From NCBI GenBank assembly GCA_026018925.1, contig JAKSZU010000003.1, positions 5,934,367 through 5,998,366 on the forward strand: DNA of 64,000 nucleotides, written 5' to 3'. This DNA is from Tupaia tana (lineage: Eukaryota; Chordata; Mammalia; Scandentia; Tupaiidae). Each line of letters starts with the position of its first letter. Within the stretch, counting starts at the first letter, position 1. The notes under the pieces are model-generated. The model was given only the letters and a program-made list of their open reading frames with translations. It did no database searches and was not told the origin of the DNA. Both the position numbers and the translations under genes were made by a program. Below, in pieces: positions 15,192-26,912 of this stretch.

Positions 15192-18100
15192 CTAGGCCTT
15201 GTGCTGTGGGTTCCGGGGGCCTTTGGGGGCGTCCAGGGCCTGCCTCCGGATGAGCTCGGCGTAGAGCCCGCCCTTCTTCAGGAGCTCTTCATGGGTCCCG
15301 GCCTGGAACACAGGAGGGGGGACGGTCACCCCAGCCCTGCAGAGGTCAGAGCCCCAGAGGGCTGGCCTTCCTGAGCAGTCACTGGCCAGTGTCCCTCCTG
15401 GGGTGATCTGAAGCAGATGCCCAGTATGGAACAGCTGGGACGGTTACGTGTCCCCATCTGCATCTTGACGGGACATCTGGCTCCTCCTGTTTCCCGACAG
15501 AGCCCAAGACTCCAACCAGGGCCCAGCACCCTGGCAGAGCCCCTGCCGCACTGGATCGAGTGGCGGGCTGTGAGCCCTGAAGCTCTGCTCCTGACTGGTC
15601 CCAGCCAGGGGCCTGGTGCGGCTGCTCCTGCCCCATGCCCACCACCCTGCAGCACTGGACATTTTCCAAGTGCGTTCCTCCCATCCCGGGGGCCGATGGG
15701 ATGGCGGCACTAGCCCCAAGGGCAGGAACTCCTGAATCTTTGAGGAACACTGCTTCTAGAATGAGGCCTGAGCCCCCAGAACCAGGCTGGTCTTCGCGCA
15801 GCTCAGCTGAGCCACCTGTTCCTATCCATGATGCCGACCCTAAGCCACCAACCCACTCCCGGGCCCAGGCTCACCTCCCAGACACGGCCTTCGGCCATGA
15901 CGATGATGCGGTGGGCTGCCCGGACGGTGCTCAGCCTGTGCGCGATGACCAGCACAGTGCGGCCTGCACTGGCCCGGTCCAGGGCCTCCTGCACCACCCG
16001 CTCGGACTCCGCGTCCAGGGCGCTGGTGGCCTCGTCCAGGATCAGCACAGTGGGCTGCTTGATGAGGGCACGCGCGATGGCCAGGCGCTGCTTCTGGCCC
16101 CCCGACAGGGTTGTGCCCCGCTCACCTGGGGAGGGAAGGGCAGGGTCTGGGGCACGAGGTCCTTCTGGAGCTCCCATCAGGCCCCTCTGCACTCCCCAGC
16201 ACTGCACGTGCCGGCTCTGCCCCCGAGGGTGGGCTGACACTGCCAGCTCCCCAGCCCACACCCGTGCAGATCCGCACACATGCTCGCATGGACAGGCGTG
16301 CACAGTGGGCTCAGCGCCCTGGGGGACCACGATGCCCTTCCCTGCAGGCTGCTCCTTCTCTGTCCGAGGCTCAGCTGCTCCTGGGTGTCGGCTGCTGTGG
16401 GGGATACTCGGCACCTGGTCACTGGTTTCTGGAGCGTGGTAGCCCCAGGTGTGGTGGGTCTGGAACCCATAAAGCACGCAGAGCAGCGGCCTGCCAGCTG
16501 ACAGCCTTCGAGCCAGCACAGGGTCAGGTCACCGCGAGGACGGCCAGAGAAGCCCCAGGTGAGCAGGGGGCACCGAGATCCGAGGTAGGAGGAAAGAGCC
16601 ACCCAAGAGAGTCGTGGCAGCTCCAGGCAGAATGGCGCAGCAGGGCAGCGTGAATGCAGCAGGATTATGATCCGGATGGAGGGGCAGAGGACAGGTGGGG
16701 GTGCGGGGCCACGACTCTGAGGCTGAAACTCTTTTAGACCGCAAAGGCGTGAGGACCCTCGATATTCCTGCGCCCTGAGACGGGCTGGCACGTCCAGAGA
16801 GAGCCAAGGCCTGGATGACAAACACGGCCCCTTGGATTGAAAGGAACCCGAGCCGACATCAAAGGCGGCGTGTGGCTGGGTGCAGTCCAGGGCGGGACGC
16901 TGCGTGTTCTGGTCTCCCAGACCCCAGCCCTCTCTGGGAAGCCAGAAGAGCGACCTGCACTACCAAAGCCGCCAGCACAGCTCCAGAGGGAGCGCCTTGG
17001 AAGAACACAGGAAGGGAAGAAACCGGAGCCAGAGCGGGAGAGGCAGCTCTGGGAAGGGCTCAGCCTCAGGGCAGAGCGGCCCCAGGGAAGCAGGGGGGCA
17101 CGGCCAGGCTGTGGTCACACCCTGGACCCTCCTGGAGCCCTCTTGCCCTGTGGTCTGCTTGGTCCGCTGTGGCTGAACCACATAGGCCTGCTCTCCTGTC
17201 CCTGCATGACTGTCTCGGTCCCCTTCCCACGGCGCCGTTCTTCCTGGGCACGACTGTCTTTCTCACTGTCCCTGTCTTCAGTCATACTGGACCCTAATGT
17301 CCCCCATCCTCACTGCCACAGGACCTCGAAGACCGAGCAGGGTGAGTCCCTGGAACTCACCGACGACGGTGTTGTAGCCCTCGGGGAAGCGGGTGATGAA
17401 CTCGTGGGCGTTGGCTTCCCGAGCCGCGGCGTACACTTCTTCATCGGAGGCTCCCAGCTTCCCAAAGCGGATGTTCTCCATGATGGTTGTTCCAAACAGG
17501 ACTGGCTCCTGGAGGCAGTGGGGACACAGAGATGGAGCTCACAAAGAGCACCCCGACTTGGCTCAGAACCCTGGGGGCTGTCACGTGTGGCGGGAGGTCT
17601 GTTTGGAGGGTCTTGGAAGAGCCAAACGTTCAAAGTCAGAGGTGAGGACACAGAGCAGCCTGGTAAGGGGAGGCGGGCAGGCCTCCCAGAGGGCGTACTC
17701 TCCCCCAGGGAGCAAGTGGGACGCAGGTGGGACGCAGGGAGGGGCAGGGTGGAGGACCCTGTGCCTGGCTTCCTGCTCCAGGTGGCTGTGCCCAGGCAAT
17801 TCAAGTGTGCCCTCTGCACACAGGCCCACAGGGGAGAGCGGGCCTAGCACTCAGGCTGGAGCTTGGCCTTCTGGCACTGGCTGGGCGGTGGCCACTGCGA
17901 CATGACCACAGGCTTCTCGGACCACTGGACACCGGCTTTGCAGAGGGTTCCAGGGAGCCCGAGACACACACCTGCTTAGACGGCTTTGAATGAGAAAAGT
18001 GTCCCTGCCCTGAGAGACGAGGGTGGGGCTGCAGCTGCCCCAGAACAGGGGGCCTCAGACCCAAGATGGCCAGGGAGCCAGGAAGGCCAGAGGCCTCCTG

Positions 18101-21100
18101 TGAGCTCAGATGCGGTGGGGGAGAAAGGAGCGAGAGGAGTGGGGCTGGCGGGGGCTCTTTCCGCACCTGGCTGATGAAGCCCACAACCTGGCCCCGGAGC
18201 CAGGAGGGGTCGAGTGTGCGTAGGTCTCGCCCGTCCAGTGTCACCACGCCCGCCGTGGGGTCATAGAAGCGCTCCAGCAGGGATGCCACGGTGGTCTTTC
18301 CTGGAGTCAGGGTGTGGGCAGGGAGGCAAGGGTCCCTTAGACTGTCCCAGGGAGGGGCCCTTAGGGCAGTGGAGGGAGAGCCCCGGCTCAGGGAGGGCAG
18401 GGCAGCTGCTGCAGGCGGGGACCCCTGCCCGCACGGCTGCCAGGGACAGCCAGAGGGTGCGGGCTCCACTTACCTCCCCCAGACTGGCCTACGAGGGCCA
18501 CGATCTTGCCTGGGGGCAGCGTCAGAGTGAAGTCTCTGAGCACCTCGAAGCCAGGACGGCAGGGGTAACTGGGAGGAACCAAGGGACCCCCATGAAACCA
18601 GGCTCCCATGCTGCTTGCTGCCTGGGGCCCTCCTGAAGTCCACCGCAGCCCCGAGGGTTGTCCAGGGGCATCAAGCCGGGCCTCCCCAGAGCCCCCATGC
18701 CTGCTCAGTGGTGCTGACCTGAAGGACACGTTCTGAAAGGTGACTGAGCCACGCAGGTGCTCCCTGGGCACACGGCAGCCCCCGGACAATGGGATGCAGG
18801 GGCTCAGGGTCATGTACTCGAAGACGCGGGTGCCAGCGCTGAGCCCCCGCACCACCTGCAGGAGGGGACAGTGGGCCATGGGGACAGGCTGGACTCTGGG
18901 CTCAGATACCTCCTGCTCCCAGCCCTTGCCCAAGGCCCAGGCATCAGGCTATGCCCAGGGAAGGTCCAGCCCAAAGCCACATCCACCACAGCCCCTGCCC
19001 CCCAGCCACTCACCTGACCAAACAGGACAGAGAGGTTGGCCATGGACCTGCAAGGAAGGGTGGAAGGTTGGAAAAGGGGAGAGGAGAAGAGCCAGGGGGA
19101 GGGCATGGGGAGGGAGCAGGTAGTCTGAGGCCAAATGCAGACAGCCTCTAGCCTGGGGTGTAGTGACCGGGGCTAAGCCTCAGCTCCCTCCCTGCCCTGG
19201 GTGAGGACTTCCCTCGGCCTACCCAGGATGTAGTGGGGGGATGCGTGGGAGCTCCAGGAAGCGGATGTGGGAGGCAGGCACAGGGCCTCAGTGGGCGCCC
19301 GCCACACTGCCCAGGCTGTAGCCTGCAGGGTGACCCCCAGCCCTGCCTGGCCCTGGGGAGGTGGGCTGGGTGGCCACCAAAGACATCAGATCTGAGGCCG
19401 ACTCCTGGGTCAGTGATGGCTCAAGTTTAGACGAAGGTGAAAGCCCTATGGTCAGACAAAGATGGAGGATGCTGGGCCACAGGGGGAACCAAACACCTTG
19501 GAAGACGTGCTGTTGTGGGGTGCCCTGCAGGTGTGCCTGTGTGCACAGGAGGGGCCGTACCTATCTGGGGGCGGGGGCTGGTCATGGCTGACGGTGTGCC
19601 TGGCGCTGTGTGGCTCTGCCTTTAGAACAGGACAGATCCCTGTGCTCCTTGGGTTGCAGGACTCACTTCTCCCAGCCTGGGTGTGGGTGCCAGTGTGAGC
19701 GGGAGGGGCCCCAGCCCTCAAGGACCGGTTCTGGCGAGATCGGAGCGAGCAGCGCTTGCCAAGGGAGGGGAAGCAGGCAGGGACAAGCAGTGCAGGGAGT
19801 TAAGGGGGAAGATCCTTGCGGAGAGATCTGGAAACCATTAGGGCCTGGCAAAGGGGCCGGGCAGCCACTGAAACCCAAAACCCACATGACTCATCGTGCC
19901 TGACCCTGCCCTGCCCTGCCTGCGGAGGTGCTGCAGGGTGCAGGCCCTGCAGTCTCAGGTGGGGCCCAGCCTGGGTTCTGAGAAGGTGCTGGTCTGGGCG
20001 CCTTCCCTTCTCCACCAAGAGGGTGGGGTTGAGGTGGGCGGGGCTGTCCCACCCTGGCTCCGCCTCCTGGGCTGACTGGCAGGGCCCACCTTCCTAAACC
20101 CGGTAGGGACCCAACTCCTCCAGGGTGCAGGGCTCAGAGGCCAGCAGGAGGGGCCCAGGGCCTGTGGCCGCAGGGGCTGGCAGCGAGGCAGCCCAGCCCC
20201 GAGAGCCCCTGGGTGTTCTGCAGCTGTGAAGACTGTGCGGTGGCTAAGAGTGAGAGCCAGTGCTCAGGCCACTGCGGAGCTGGCCTGCGGGAAGCCATCC
20301 TGGCTGCTCATTGTGGAGGCCACGCGGTGAGCTCATCAAGGAGACCAGTGATGTCTCAGGGTCCGCAGGACTACGGCCCCAGAGAGGCCACGTCACGGTC
20401 TGGGAGAGGGCCAAGGTCAGCAGGCGCAGGGGTAGGCAGCCCCACCTCGGCCTGTGAGGCACAGTGGTCCCAGAGCACCAGAGAGCGGCTCCTGGGCTCA
20501 AGGAGGGTGAGGCTGCCCAGGAGGCCTGAACGGAACAGGGCTGCGGCTGTGCTGGTGGAAGCTGGTCTCTGGGGAATGTGGCAGGCCCTGGCGTGGGTAC
20601 ACCCCAACCCTCTGCAGGGGCACCGGGGTGCTGGTGGTGGTAGCACGGGTCCCTGCTGCTTACTTATCACAGGCTCATGTGTGAGATCTTTGGCTTCTGC
20701 TGGGCGCCATCCCAGTGAACCCGCCCAGGTGAAAAGCCCTGGGTCAAACCATCCTGCGGCTGGGACAGTCTGCCTGCGGCGGCGACAAGACATGAAAACA
20801 GCAGAGGGACTGCTCATGTTCCGCTGGGGGAGAGCAGGGCGGGGAGGGGCCTGCGGCACAGCCACCCTGGCCCCAGGACAGGGCCTGGCTGGGCAGGTAG
20901 TTTCAGTGCCACGGGAGAGAGCTCTAAGTGGGGTGGGGTTGGGGGGCAGCGGCAGCTCTGACAGGCTCTCACGGGTGACCTGGCCACGCAAGAAGCATTA
21001 CGTGGCCTTACAGAGAGGAGACCCCGATGCAACTGGGGCACCTGATGACACTGCTCAGTGCCCTAAGCCAGCCACAAAGGGATAAGCACTGCATGCTCCC

Positions 21101-24100
21101 ACTCACAGGAGGGACCTGTACTTGGAAACTCATAGAGACAGAAAGTAGAGGGCGGGTGCCAGGCTGGGGGAGGCAGGGCAGAGACGCTGCGTGTTAGAGG
21201 CGGTCGGCGGGGCTGACTGCGACACCATCGGGGCAGTTAGCCTGTGAGCTGTCGGCTAACTGGTGACAGCAGCGAGCTTCGGGTGTGAAAGGGCAAGGCT
21301 CGAGGTAGTTCGGAGCGCGTGCGGGCTGCAAGCGACAGCCACGCTCTGCTGTCCTTCGCACTCTAGGCCTGGAGCTACTGCTGGACCCTGGGGGCTCTCT
21401 CCCCAGCTGGGGCTTCCCTGGGTGGCTGGGCAGGCCTGGGTTGTGTGGCAGTCCCCCAGAGCAGGCTGGCACCCCCGTCCTGGATTCAGCAGGTCTCTGG
21501 AGGGTGGCAGGAGGTTCCCTTGGAGTAGGAAGGGCCCCGTACTCACCTCTGCACTGTCTGGGAGGCCACCAGGAAGGACATGAGGTCTCCCCCTGTCAGC
21601 TGCTGTCCGGCCACAAGGGAGCCCCCAATAAACAGGGTGCCCAGGACCATGCCTGCACAGGGGAGGGGCCAGGGTGAGGCAGGAGGCAATGGAGCCAGGG
21701 AGAGGCTGGCCCAGGATGGTTTGAGTCCTGGCCCCATGCTGCCACCAGCAGACCAGGACGAGTCACCGTTGGTGTCAGACAAGCAGGGTGGGGCACCTCC
21801 TGTGTCCTCCCGGGCAGCCCTGTGGCCCTCAGAGCTGCTATCCGCCCACTGTGCTACCACTCGCACCAGATCTCAGCTTCCAGGCACCTGGCACATGAAG
21901 GCGCCTGCCACACGGGGAGGGCAGTGGGCTGGTGGAGGCCCCCGGGGCCCCAGCTCCGGCCGCTGCACTCACAGTTGAAGGCGACGTTGGAGAGGCCCTG
22001 GAAGAGTGCGATGCCCCGGCCCAGCTCCTCGGCCTTGCAGCGGCATTCCTCCAGCTCCGCCCCATAGCGTCTGGGGAGAGGCCAGCAGTGCTCAGGAAGC
22101 AGCTGGGGGGCAGGGGTGGTGGGTGGTGGGACGATGCCCCAGCTCCGGGCTCACTCTCCCCCACTCACTCCTCCTCGCGCTGCTCCATGGCGAAGGCGCG
22201 GACGGTCCGCACGTTGCCCAGGGCCTCGTCGGCTACACCCATCGCCTTGGCGACCTGCAAGCAGCCGGAGCACCGGGGAGCAGGTTGGAGTCGGGAGGGG
22301 TCGCTGGGGGTGGCAGGGTTGGGGGGAAAGTTGTCACCTGCTCCTGACACTGGCGAGACAGTCTGCGGAGCCCGGAGCCCATCAGGGTGCCCACGCCCAT
22401 CATGGTGGGTGTAGCCACCATCAGCAGCAGCATGAGGCGTGGGGACAGCAGGGACAGGGACACCAGACAGCCGGCCAGCTGGGTGCAGCTTCGCAGTCCC
22501 TGGGGAGAGGAGGGCTTGGTCACTCAGCACAGTGCAGGGCCCACACTCCACACGCCGAGGCCGAGGCCACGGGTCTGAGCCCTGGGAGGCCCGGCGCCAG
22601 CCTTTGGTAGCTGAGCACCACCATGCGTGACCAGCTGGGGTAGAACCAGAATGCCCGGGGGCCAAAGCACCCCGCTCCAGACCAACCCCACTCGGCTCTC
22701 TCCTGTCTGTTCTAGAAGCTGAAAGGACAGGAGTATGGGGCTGCCACTCAGCGACCACTGGGGCACGTGTGCCTCATTCAGAGATCGCGGGGGTGCGGGG
22801 GGTGAGGGGTGTGGGCAGGACAGGAGTGGATAGCGAAGCACTGGCACCCGGGGCTTGGGGCGACCAGGCGCTCTGGGGACAAGGTAGGCCGAGAACTCTG
22901 GCTGCTGTCAGGGAGGCTCTCGTCTGAGCTCTGGGGAGAACCCCGGCAGACAGGGCTTCAGAACTGCGGCCACGTGCGTCCTGACCTCGGACGCTGCCCC
23001 AGCCCCTCCTGCACACCCTCCTTTCCACAGGGCGGGCTTCCCCTGTCAGCCTGAGTCTCAGCTCTTAGCAGGGCAGGTACAGGGAGTCCATACTGCGGTG
23101 CGAGTGTGTATGGCGGACCTGGGCCACTGACCTGGGAGATGACTAGCTTGAAGGACGATTTAAACTCCTGCACATCGGTCGTCAGTCGGCTCACCAGCTG
23201 CCCTGTCTTTTTGGCATCAAAGAAAGCAATGTCTTGCCTGGCCGTGGCCGGTGGGGACAGCAGGTGGGGAGAAGAGGGAGTCGTTACTTCAGGACAGGCC
23301 CCAGACCCAGCCGCAGCCCAAGCCCCAGCCCTGCTCACGCCCTGGCCCCAGCAGTACCGCAGCAGGGAACTGAAGAGGGCCCTCCGCATGTCCACGGCCA
23401 TGCGCTCGCCGATGTGGGACAGCAGCGCCAGGTACCCGAAGGTCAGCAGGCCCTGCGAGAGAGGCCGGTGCACTCAGGGGTGCCTGGGGTGGCTCCTGGG
23501 AGCGGCACGCCCTCCTCCCACTGTACCTGGATGCCATAGAGGACAAGCAGGTGCGCGCTGAGGCTCCGGGACTCAGCCATGAAGCTCCCCACGTGGTCCC
23601 TGGTGTACTTGGCCACGATCTCCACCAGCTGGCCCAGGAGCAGGGGGATCTGTACGTTCACCAGCGCTGCACCCAGGGCCAGCTGCAGTGGGGGCGGGAA
23701 ATGAGAAGGTCCATCCTCTCCCCCACCTCTGCCCGACAGCAGCCCCTGCTCTCCCTCTCCTGAGCCCTGTGCCCGTCCACACTGTCTACTCACGTCCACG
23801 CTGTGTCTGCTCATGCAGACATACCAGTGCCTCCCAGGGTAAAGCCCAGGCTTCCTGCTCCTGTGGACCCTTGTGCCCTGCAAACTCGCTACCCTGGGCA
23901 GGTCCTCTTGCCATTCCTCCAACCCCAGGTCCCCGGCCAGCCCTGGCTGCTTCTGCGAGGTCCCCTCTGCAATGCGGGGAGGTGGGAACACTGCCTCTGT
24001 GCAGCTCCGGCTGGGTTTCTGCAGACCCCTCTTGGGTCCACCCCATCCCCGGGATGGAGGAGTGGGGGAAGCCTCACCACGATGGCTACCCCCAGGACCA

Positions 24101-25931
24101 ACACGTGGGGGCGCAGGAACTGCCAGAAGAGCTTCCAGTTAAAGCTGGACTCCACGACCCGAGGCACAGAGCGGGCAGGAGGGGCCTCTTCTGCCTCACA
24201 CAGCGCCACAAGGAAGAGGCGGGGACCCCTACTCAGCACCACGGCGCCCAGCAAGGCTCCCCCAGCCCAGCCCCAGGTACAGGGGCTCCGGCTGGACGCT
24301 GGGGGTACACGAGGGAGGTGGGCCCGTAGCTGGGACCGAAGCTGAGCCACAGCCCTAAGGAGGGAGGAGCCCCGGCAGCCATCAGAGTACCTGTGGGGAG
24401 AACGGCATGGATGGCAGAGGCCCGACGGCCCTGCAGCTGACCCGGCTGGGCCCTCTGCACAGCGGCGTCTCCTCTTCTTTCAGACTCTGGTCCTGCCTCT
24501 CTCAGGCCATCCACACACACGGAAGCAGTCTTACAAACACTCTTCCCAGGCCAGGAGGTGGCATGGCGGTTATGGTGCCGGATTCCCACATGGCCTACTA
24601 TAGTTTGAGTCCCAGACCCACTGCCTGTTCTTACTTCTTCTCTTCCACTGTGCTTACGTGTGTCTGAAATTTTAGATAGTGGAGCTCACCCTTCTGCCCT
24701 TTGTAATTGTCTAGTTTCCCCATTAGGCTGTATGGACCCGAAGGACAGGAAGCCGGGTATCGAAGCACTCACCAGAGCTCTGGTACATAACAGAGGTTCA
24801 ACAAAGGTTTGATGAGCGCACGCCTGCACTCGCTAGAGATGCGGAACAACCTGACTTGCCGAGTGCAGTGTTTTGCAAACCTTCAGGCTTACTATGGCCA
24901 ACAGTAAGAAATGTACTCTGTTGCAACCCAGGACAATGAACATACGTTGGGTTGTCGGGAAAGTCTGGTCGTATTTTTCTGTTCTGTGTAAAAATGCATC
25001 ATGACTTTTCCAACAACCCAATATATGCTGCACAAAATTGAAATGCTTCACAGAACAATACTCTCCCTAAATTTTTAACACGTATTCTGATTCTTCCGAT
25101 TACAGTCACTTTGATTTTATTTGTTTACTCATAATAAAGCACATGTATGCACACACATGTGACGGCAGAGAGAGGGAAGCACACTCTTCAGGGTCTGGTT
25201 ATTCTGTGACCGCCTTCCTCCAGTCCTCCAGCCCACAGAATCCTGGGTAAGTGTGCACGTGCCCAGCGTGCTCCAGGCTGACTGGCCCAGGGATCTGAAC
25301 CATGGTTGGCTTCTAGCTCCAAAGTCTGCGTAGCTACCAGCCGCACCACAGAGGCTGGGCCACATTCCCTTTTAAATGGTGCTGTTCCACTAAATTTATT
25401 TCATGATCTACTGAGAAACAAAACCAAAAAACCAATGAACAAATACATACTTGGATGTTATTTGGTGTCTCTTCCTGGGTTTCTCTCTGGTTTAAATAAT
25501 ATCAACACCTTTATTCTCTCCCAAGGACTGTTTTCAAACCTTTTAATAATTTATCACGGCCACTTTCCAGCTTTTCTCATCTTCTCCAAACTATAGCTCT
25601 AAGAAGGGCTTGGTCATTGCCAAGAACTGGTGGATTACTTCCCAGCTCCAGCACTTTCAGCTCTGGCTGCCCCAGCTCTTGGCCTCTCTCAATCAGACAG
25701 GCTTTTCAAATGACACAACTTGGGACCAGCAGATGGCATAATGGTTGACTGGTCTGAAACTCGGACCAGCAGCCTGAAACTCATGCTGGGCGCCTGTGCC
25801 CTCTGTGCCCAAAATCCCGAGAGGAGAAGGGAATAAAGTAGGCCATAGAGGTGGGGAGGGTGGTGGTGTGTGATTTCCAGTTTGTCTCTTTGTCTCTCAG
25901 GCGAGCGCATGCGCCCTATAGCAAAAAACTC

Positions 25932-25964
<33 letters not shown>

Positions 25965-26713
25965 CAACCTCACATCTACCTGCCCTGCAGAATCTTCTGC
26001 CTGTTTAGCCCTCAGGTTCACTCCAGGATTAGAAGGAAATCAAGCCCCCACCTCTTGGATTTCCGTTCAAATTCTAGTCCAGGCTCCTTGTTTGTTCCCC
26101 ACTTGTTTCTCTCTTTCCCTCCCAGGACCAAAACATGGAACGCTTTGCCAAGAACACATAAGTATGAGTTATTGCCCTGACTATCCCTGCTGACAGTGTC
26201 CAGCTCTAAGAACCACTTTTTGTTTGGTTCACTTTGCATAGTGGGAGCATCGCCAATATTAAATGTCTCTCGTCTCTAACACTAAGTTCTGTCCAAATCC
26301 TTAACTCAATTCCAACAGGGAGGTCGGGGGCTGCTACGGCGCCCTCTGGTGGGCAGTGAGGAGCGGTCGTGGTCACCAACCCTGCGCGTCTCCTCCGTCC
26401 AGCAGGCATACGGACACAGACGCGCGGAGCCTCCTACTGGCACCTGGACCGTCCCTCTAAATAATTAAGGCCAATTCCCCGGGGACTGACATTCTATCTG
26501 GGCGGGCCAGCCTACAGTTCCCAGCACGCCTCGCGCCTTCCCGGACTCCATCTCCCGGCGGGCCCCACGCCTTGCCGGCCGGTCAATGGCCCACGCTCCA
26601 AGGTTTGTCCCCTTTTACCTGAAAGCTGAGAACGTCTGGAAGCGAAAGGGCAGTAGCGGCCTGCCTGGTATAGGGCCACCCCGAATCCCGACCCGAAGTA
26701 AGTGCACCAACAT
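15192..26713 (-). CDS. ABCB8: ATP-binding cassette B8, mitochondrial (MITOSUR / M-ABC1)
   Basis: Half-transporter of the inner mitochondrial membrane, linked to iron export and the mito-K(ATP) channel. Coding exons, 5' to 3': 26619-26713, 24078-24390, 23527-23682, 23358-23452, 23132-23237, 22338-22499, 22169-22254, 21973-22070, 21547-21652, 19014-19047, 18719-18855, 18474-18568, 18167-18300, 17361-17508, 15875-16125, 15192-15302. They join in phase to 708 aa. The N-terminus [13 protein letters not shown] is Arg-rich like a mitochondrial presequence. The transmembrane domain follows (residues ~115-415, e.g. [18 protein letters not shown]). The ABC domain has Walker A GQSGGGKTT (~490-498), LSGGQ (~595-599), Walker B VLILDEA (~615-621) and the H-loop IAHR (~649-652). 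Exon 10 is only 34 nt. The tail after RRQALDAP is about 10 residues shorter than in human. Transcription diverges from ATG9B. Confidence 0.98.
16126..17360 (-). other. ABCB8: ABCB8 intron 14, no features
   Basis: 1.2 kb of GC-rich unique sequence between the Walker A-proximal exon 14 and the LSGGQ exon 15. I see no repeats, conserved ORF or RNA gene. Confidence 0.6.
19048..21546 (-). other. ABCB8: ABCB8 intron 9, largest repeat-free intron
   Basis: 2.5 kb between exon 9 and the 34-nt exon 10. GC-rich, with no SINE, LINE or recognisable coding segment. A long open frame on the plus strand (20213-21085) has no family resemblance and antisense-intron composition, so it is not called a gene. Confidence 0.55.
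24548..24665 (+). mobile_element. tRNA-derived SINE, 5' fragment or short form
   Basis: CCAGGAGGTGGCATGGCGGT TA head with TTCCCACATGGCC and GTTTGAGTCCCAGACCCA, then a pyrimidine-rich stretch. The usual body is missing. Lies in ABCB8 intron 1. Confidence 0.6.
24947..25021. mobile_element. 75-bp mariner-type MITE
   Basis: The two ends form near-perfect terminal inverted repeats, TTGGGTTGTYGGRAAAGTC, continuing more loosely to ATTTTT on each arm, so almost the whole element is a palindrome. TA dinucleotides lie close to both ends (24943 and 25022-25023), as expected for Tc1/mariner. Size and layout resemble MADE1 from Hsmar1, but the end sequence differs. It has no coding capacity and would depend on a transposase elsewhere. 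Confidence 0.75.
25120..25365 (-). mobile_element. Old SINE-like repeat
   Basis: In reverse orientation a tRNA-like head (plus-strand AACCATGGTTGGCTTCTAGC and CTACCAGCCGCACCACAGAG) follows a body with GCAGAGAGAGGGAAGC. The layout matches the local tRNA SINE but divergence is high. Confidence 0.45.
25722..25963 (+). mobile_element. tRNA-derived SINE with poly(A) tail
   Basis: GGGACCAGCAGATGGCATAA head, GAAACTCATGCTGGGCGCC linker, GCATGCGCCCTATAGCAAAA end, and a run of ~26 A at 25937-25962. The head is disturbed by an internal repeat of GGACCAGCAG. Lies in ABCB8 intron 1. Confidence 0.85.
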
Positions 26714-26912
26714 GCTGGGGCGCGAAAGCAGGAGAAAACTGCAGCAGCAGGTTCACCCTCATCCCACCGAGGACTCCATGTTGGCTCCCCGCCCCTATCC
26801 CGACAAGCCCATCGCGCCTCGACGATGATTGGTGGAGATACGCATCAATCTCATTACAAGCTATGATTGGAGGAAACGTTGTTAGCGCTTCCCCTTCCTA
26901 AGCTGTGATTGG
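26511..26912 (-). promoter_or_regulatory. ABCB8: ABCB8 promoter: three CCAAT boxes and a ZNF143-type site
   Basis: ATTGG on the plus strand (CCAAT on the ABCB8 strand) occurs at 26828-26832, 26866-26870 and 26908-26912, spaced 38 and 42 bp, each as TGATTGG. This is the layout of NF-Y-driven TATA-less promoters. CCTACAGTTCCCAGCACGCC at 26511-26530 matches the ZNF143 motif and lies in the start of intron 1; a weaker relative follows at 26542-26563. Sequence around the start codon is CpG-rich. ATG9B diverges from the other side. Confidence 0.65.

Noticed and set aside
20213-21085. 290-aa plus-strand open frame in ABCB8 intron 9
   Set aside because: GC-rich intronic sequence antisense to ABCB8, with no family resemblance, splice context or promoter evidence.
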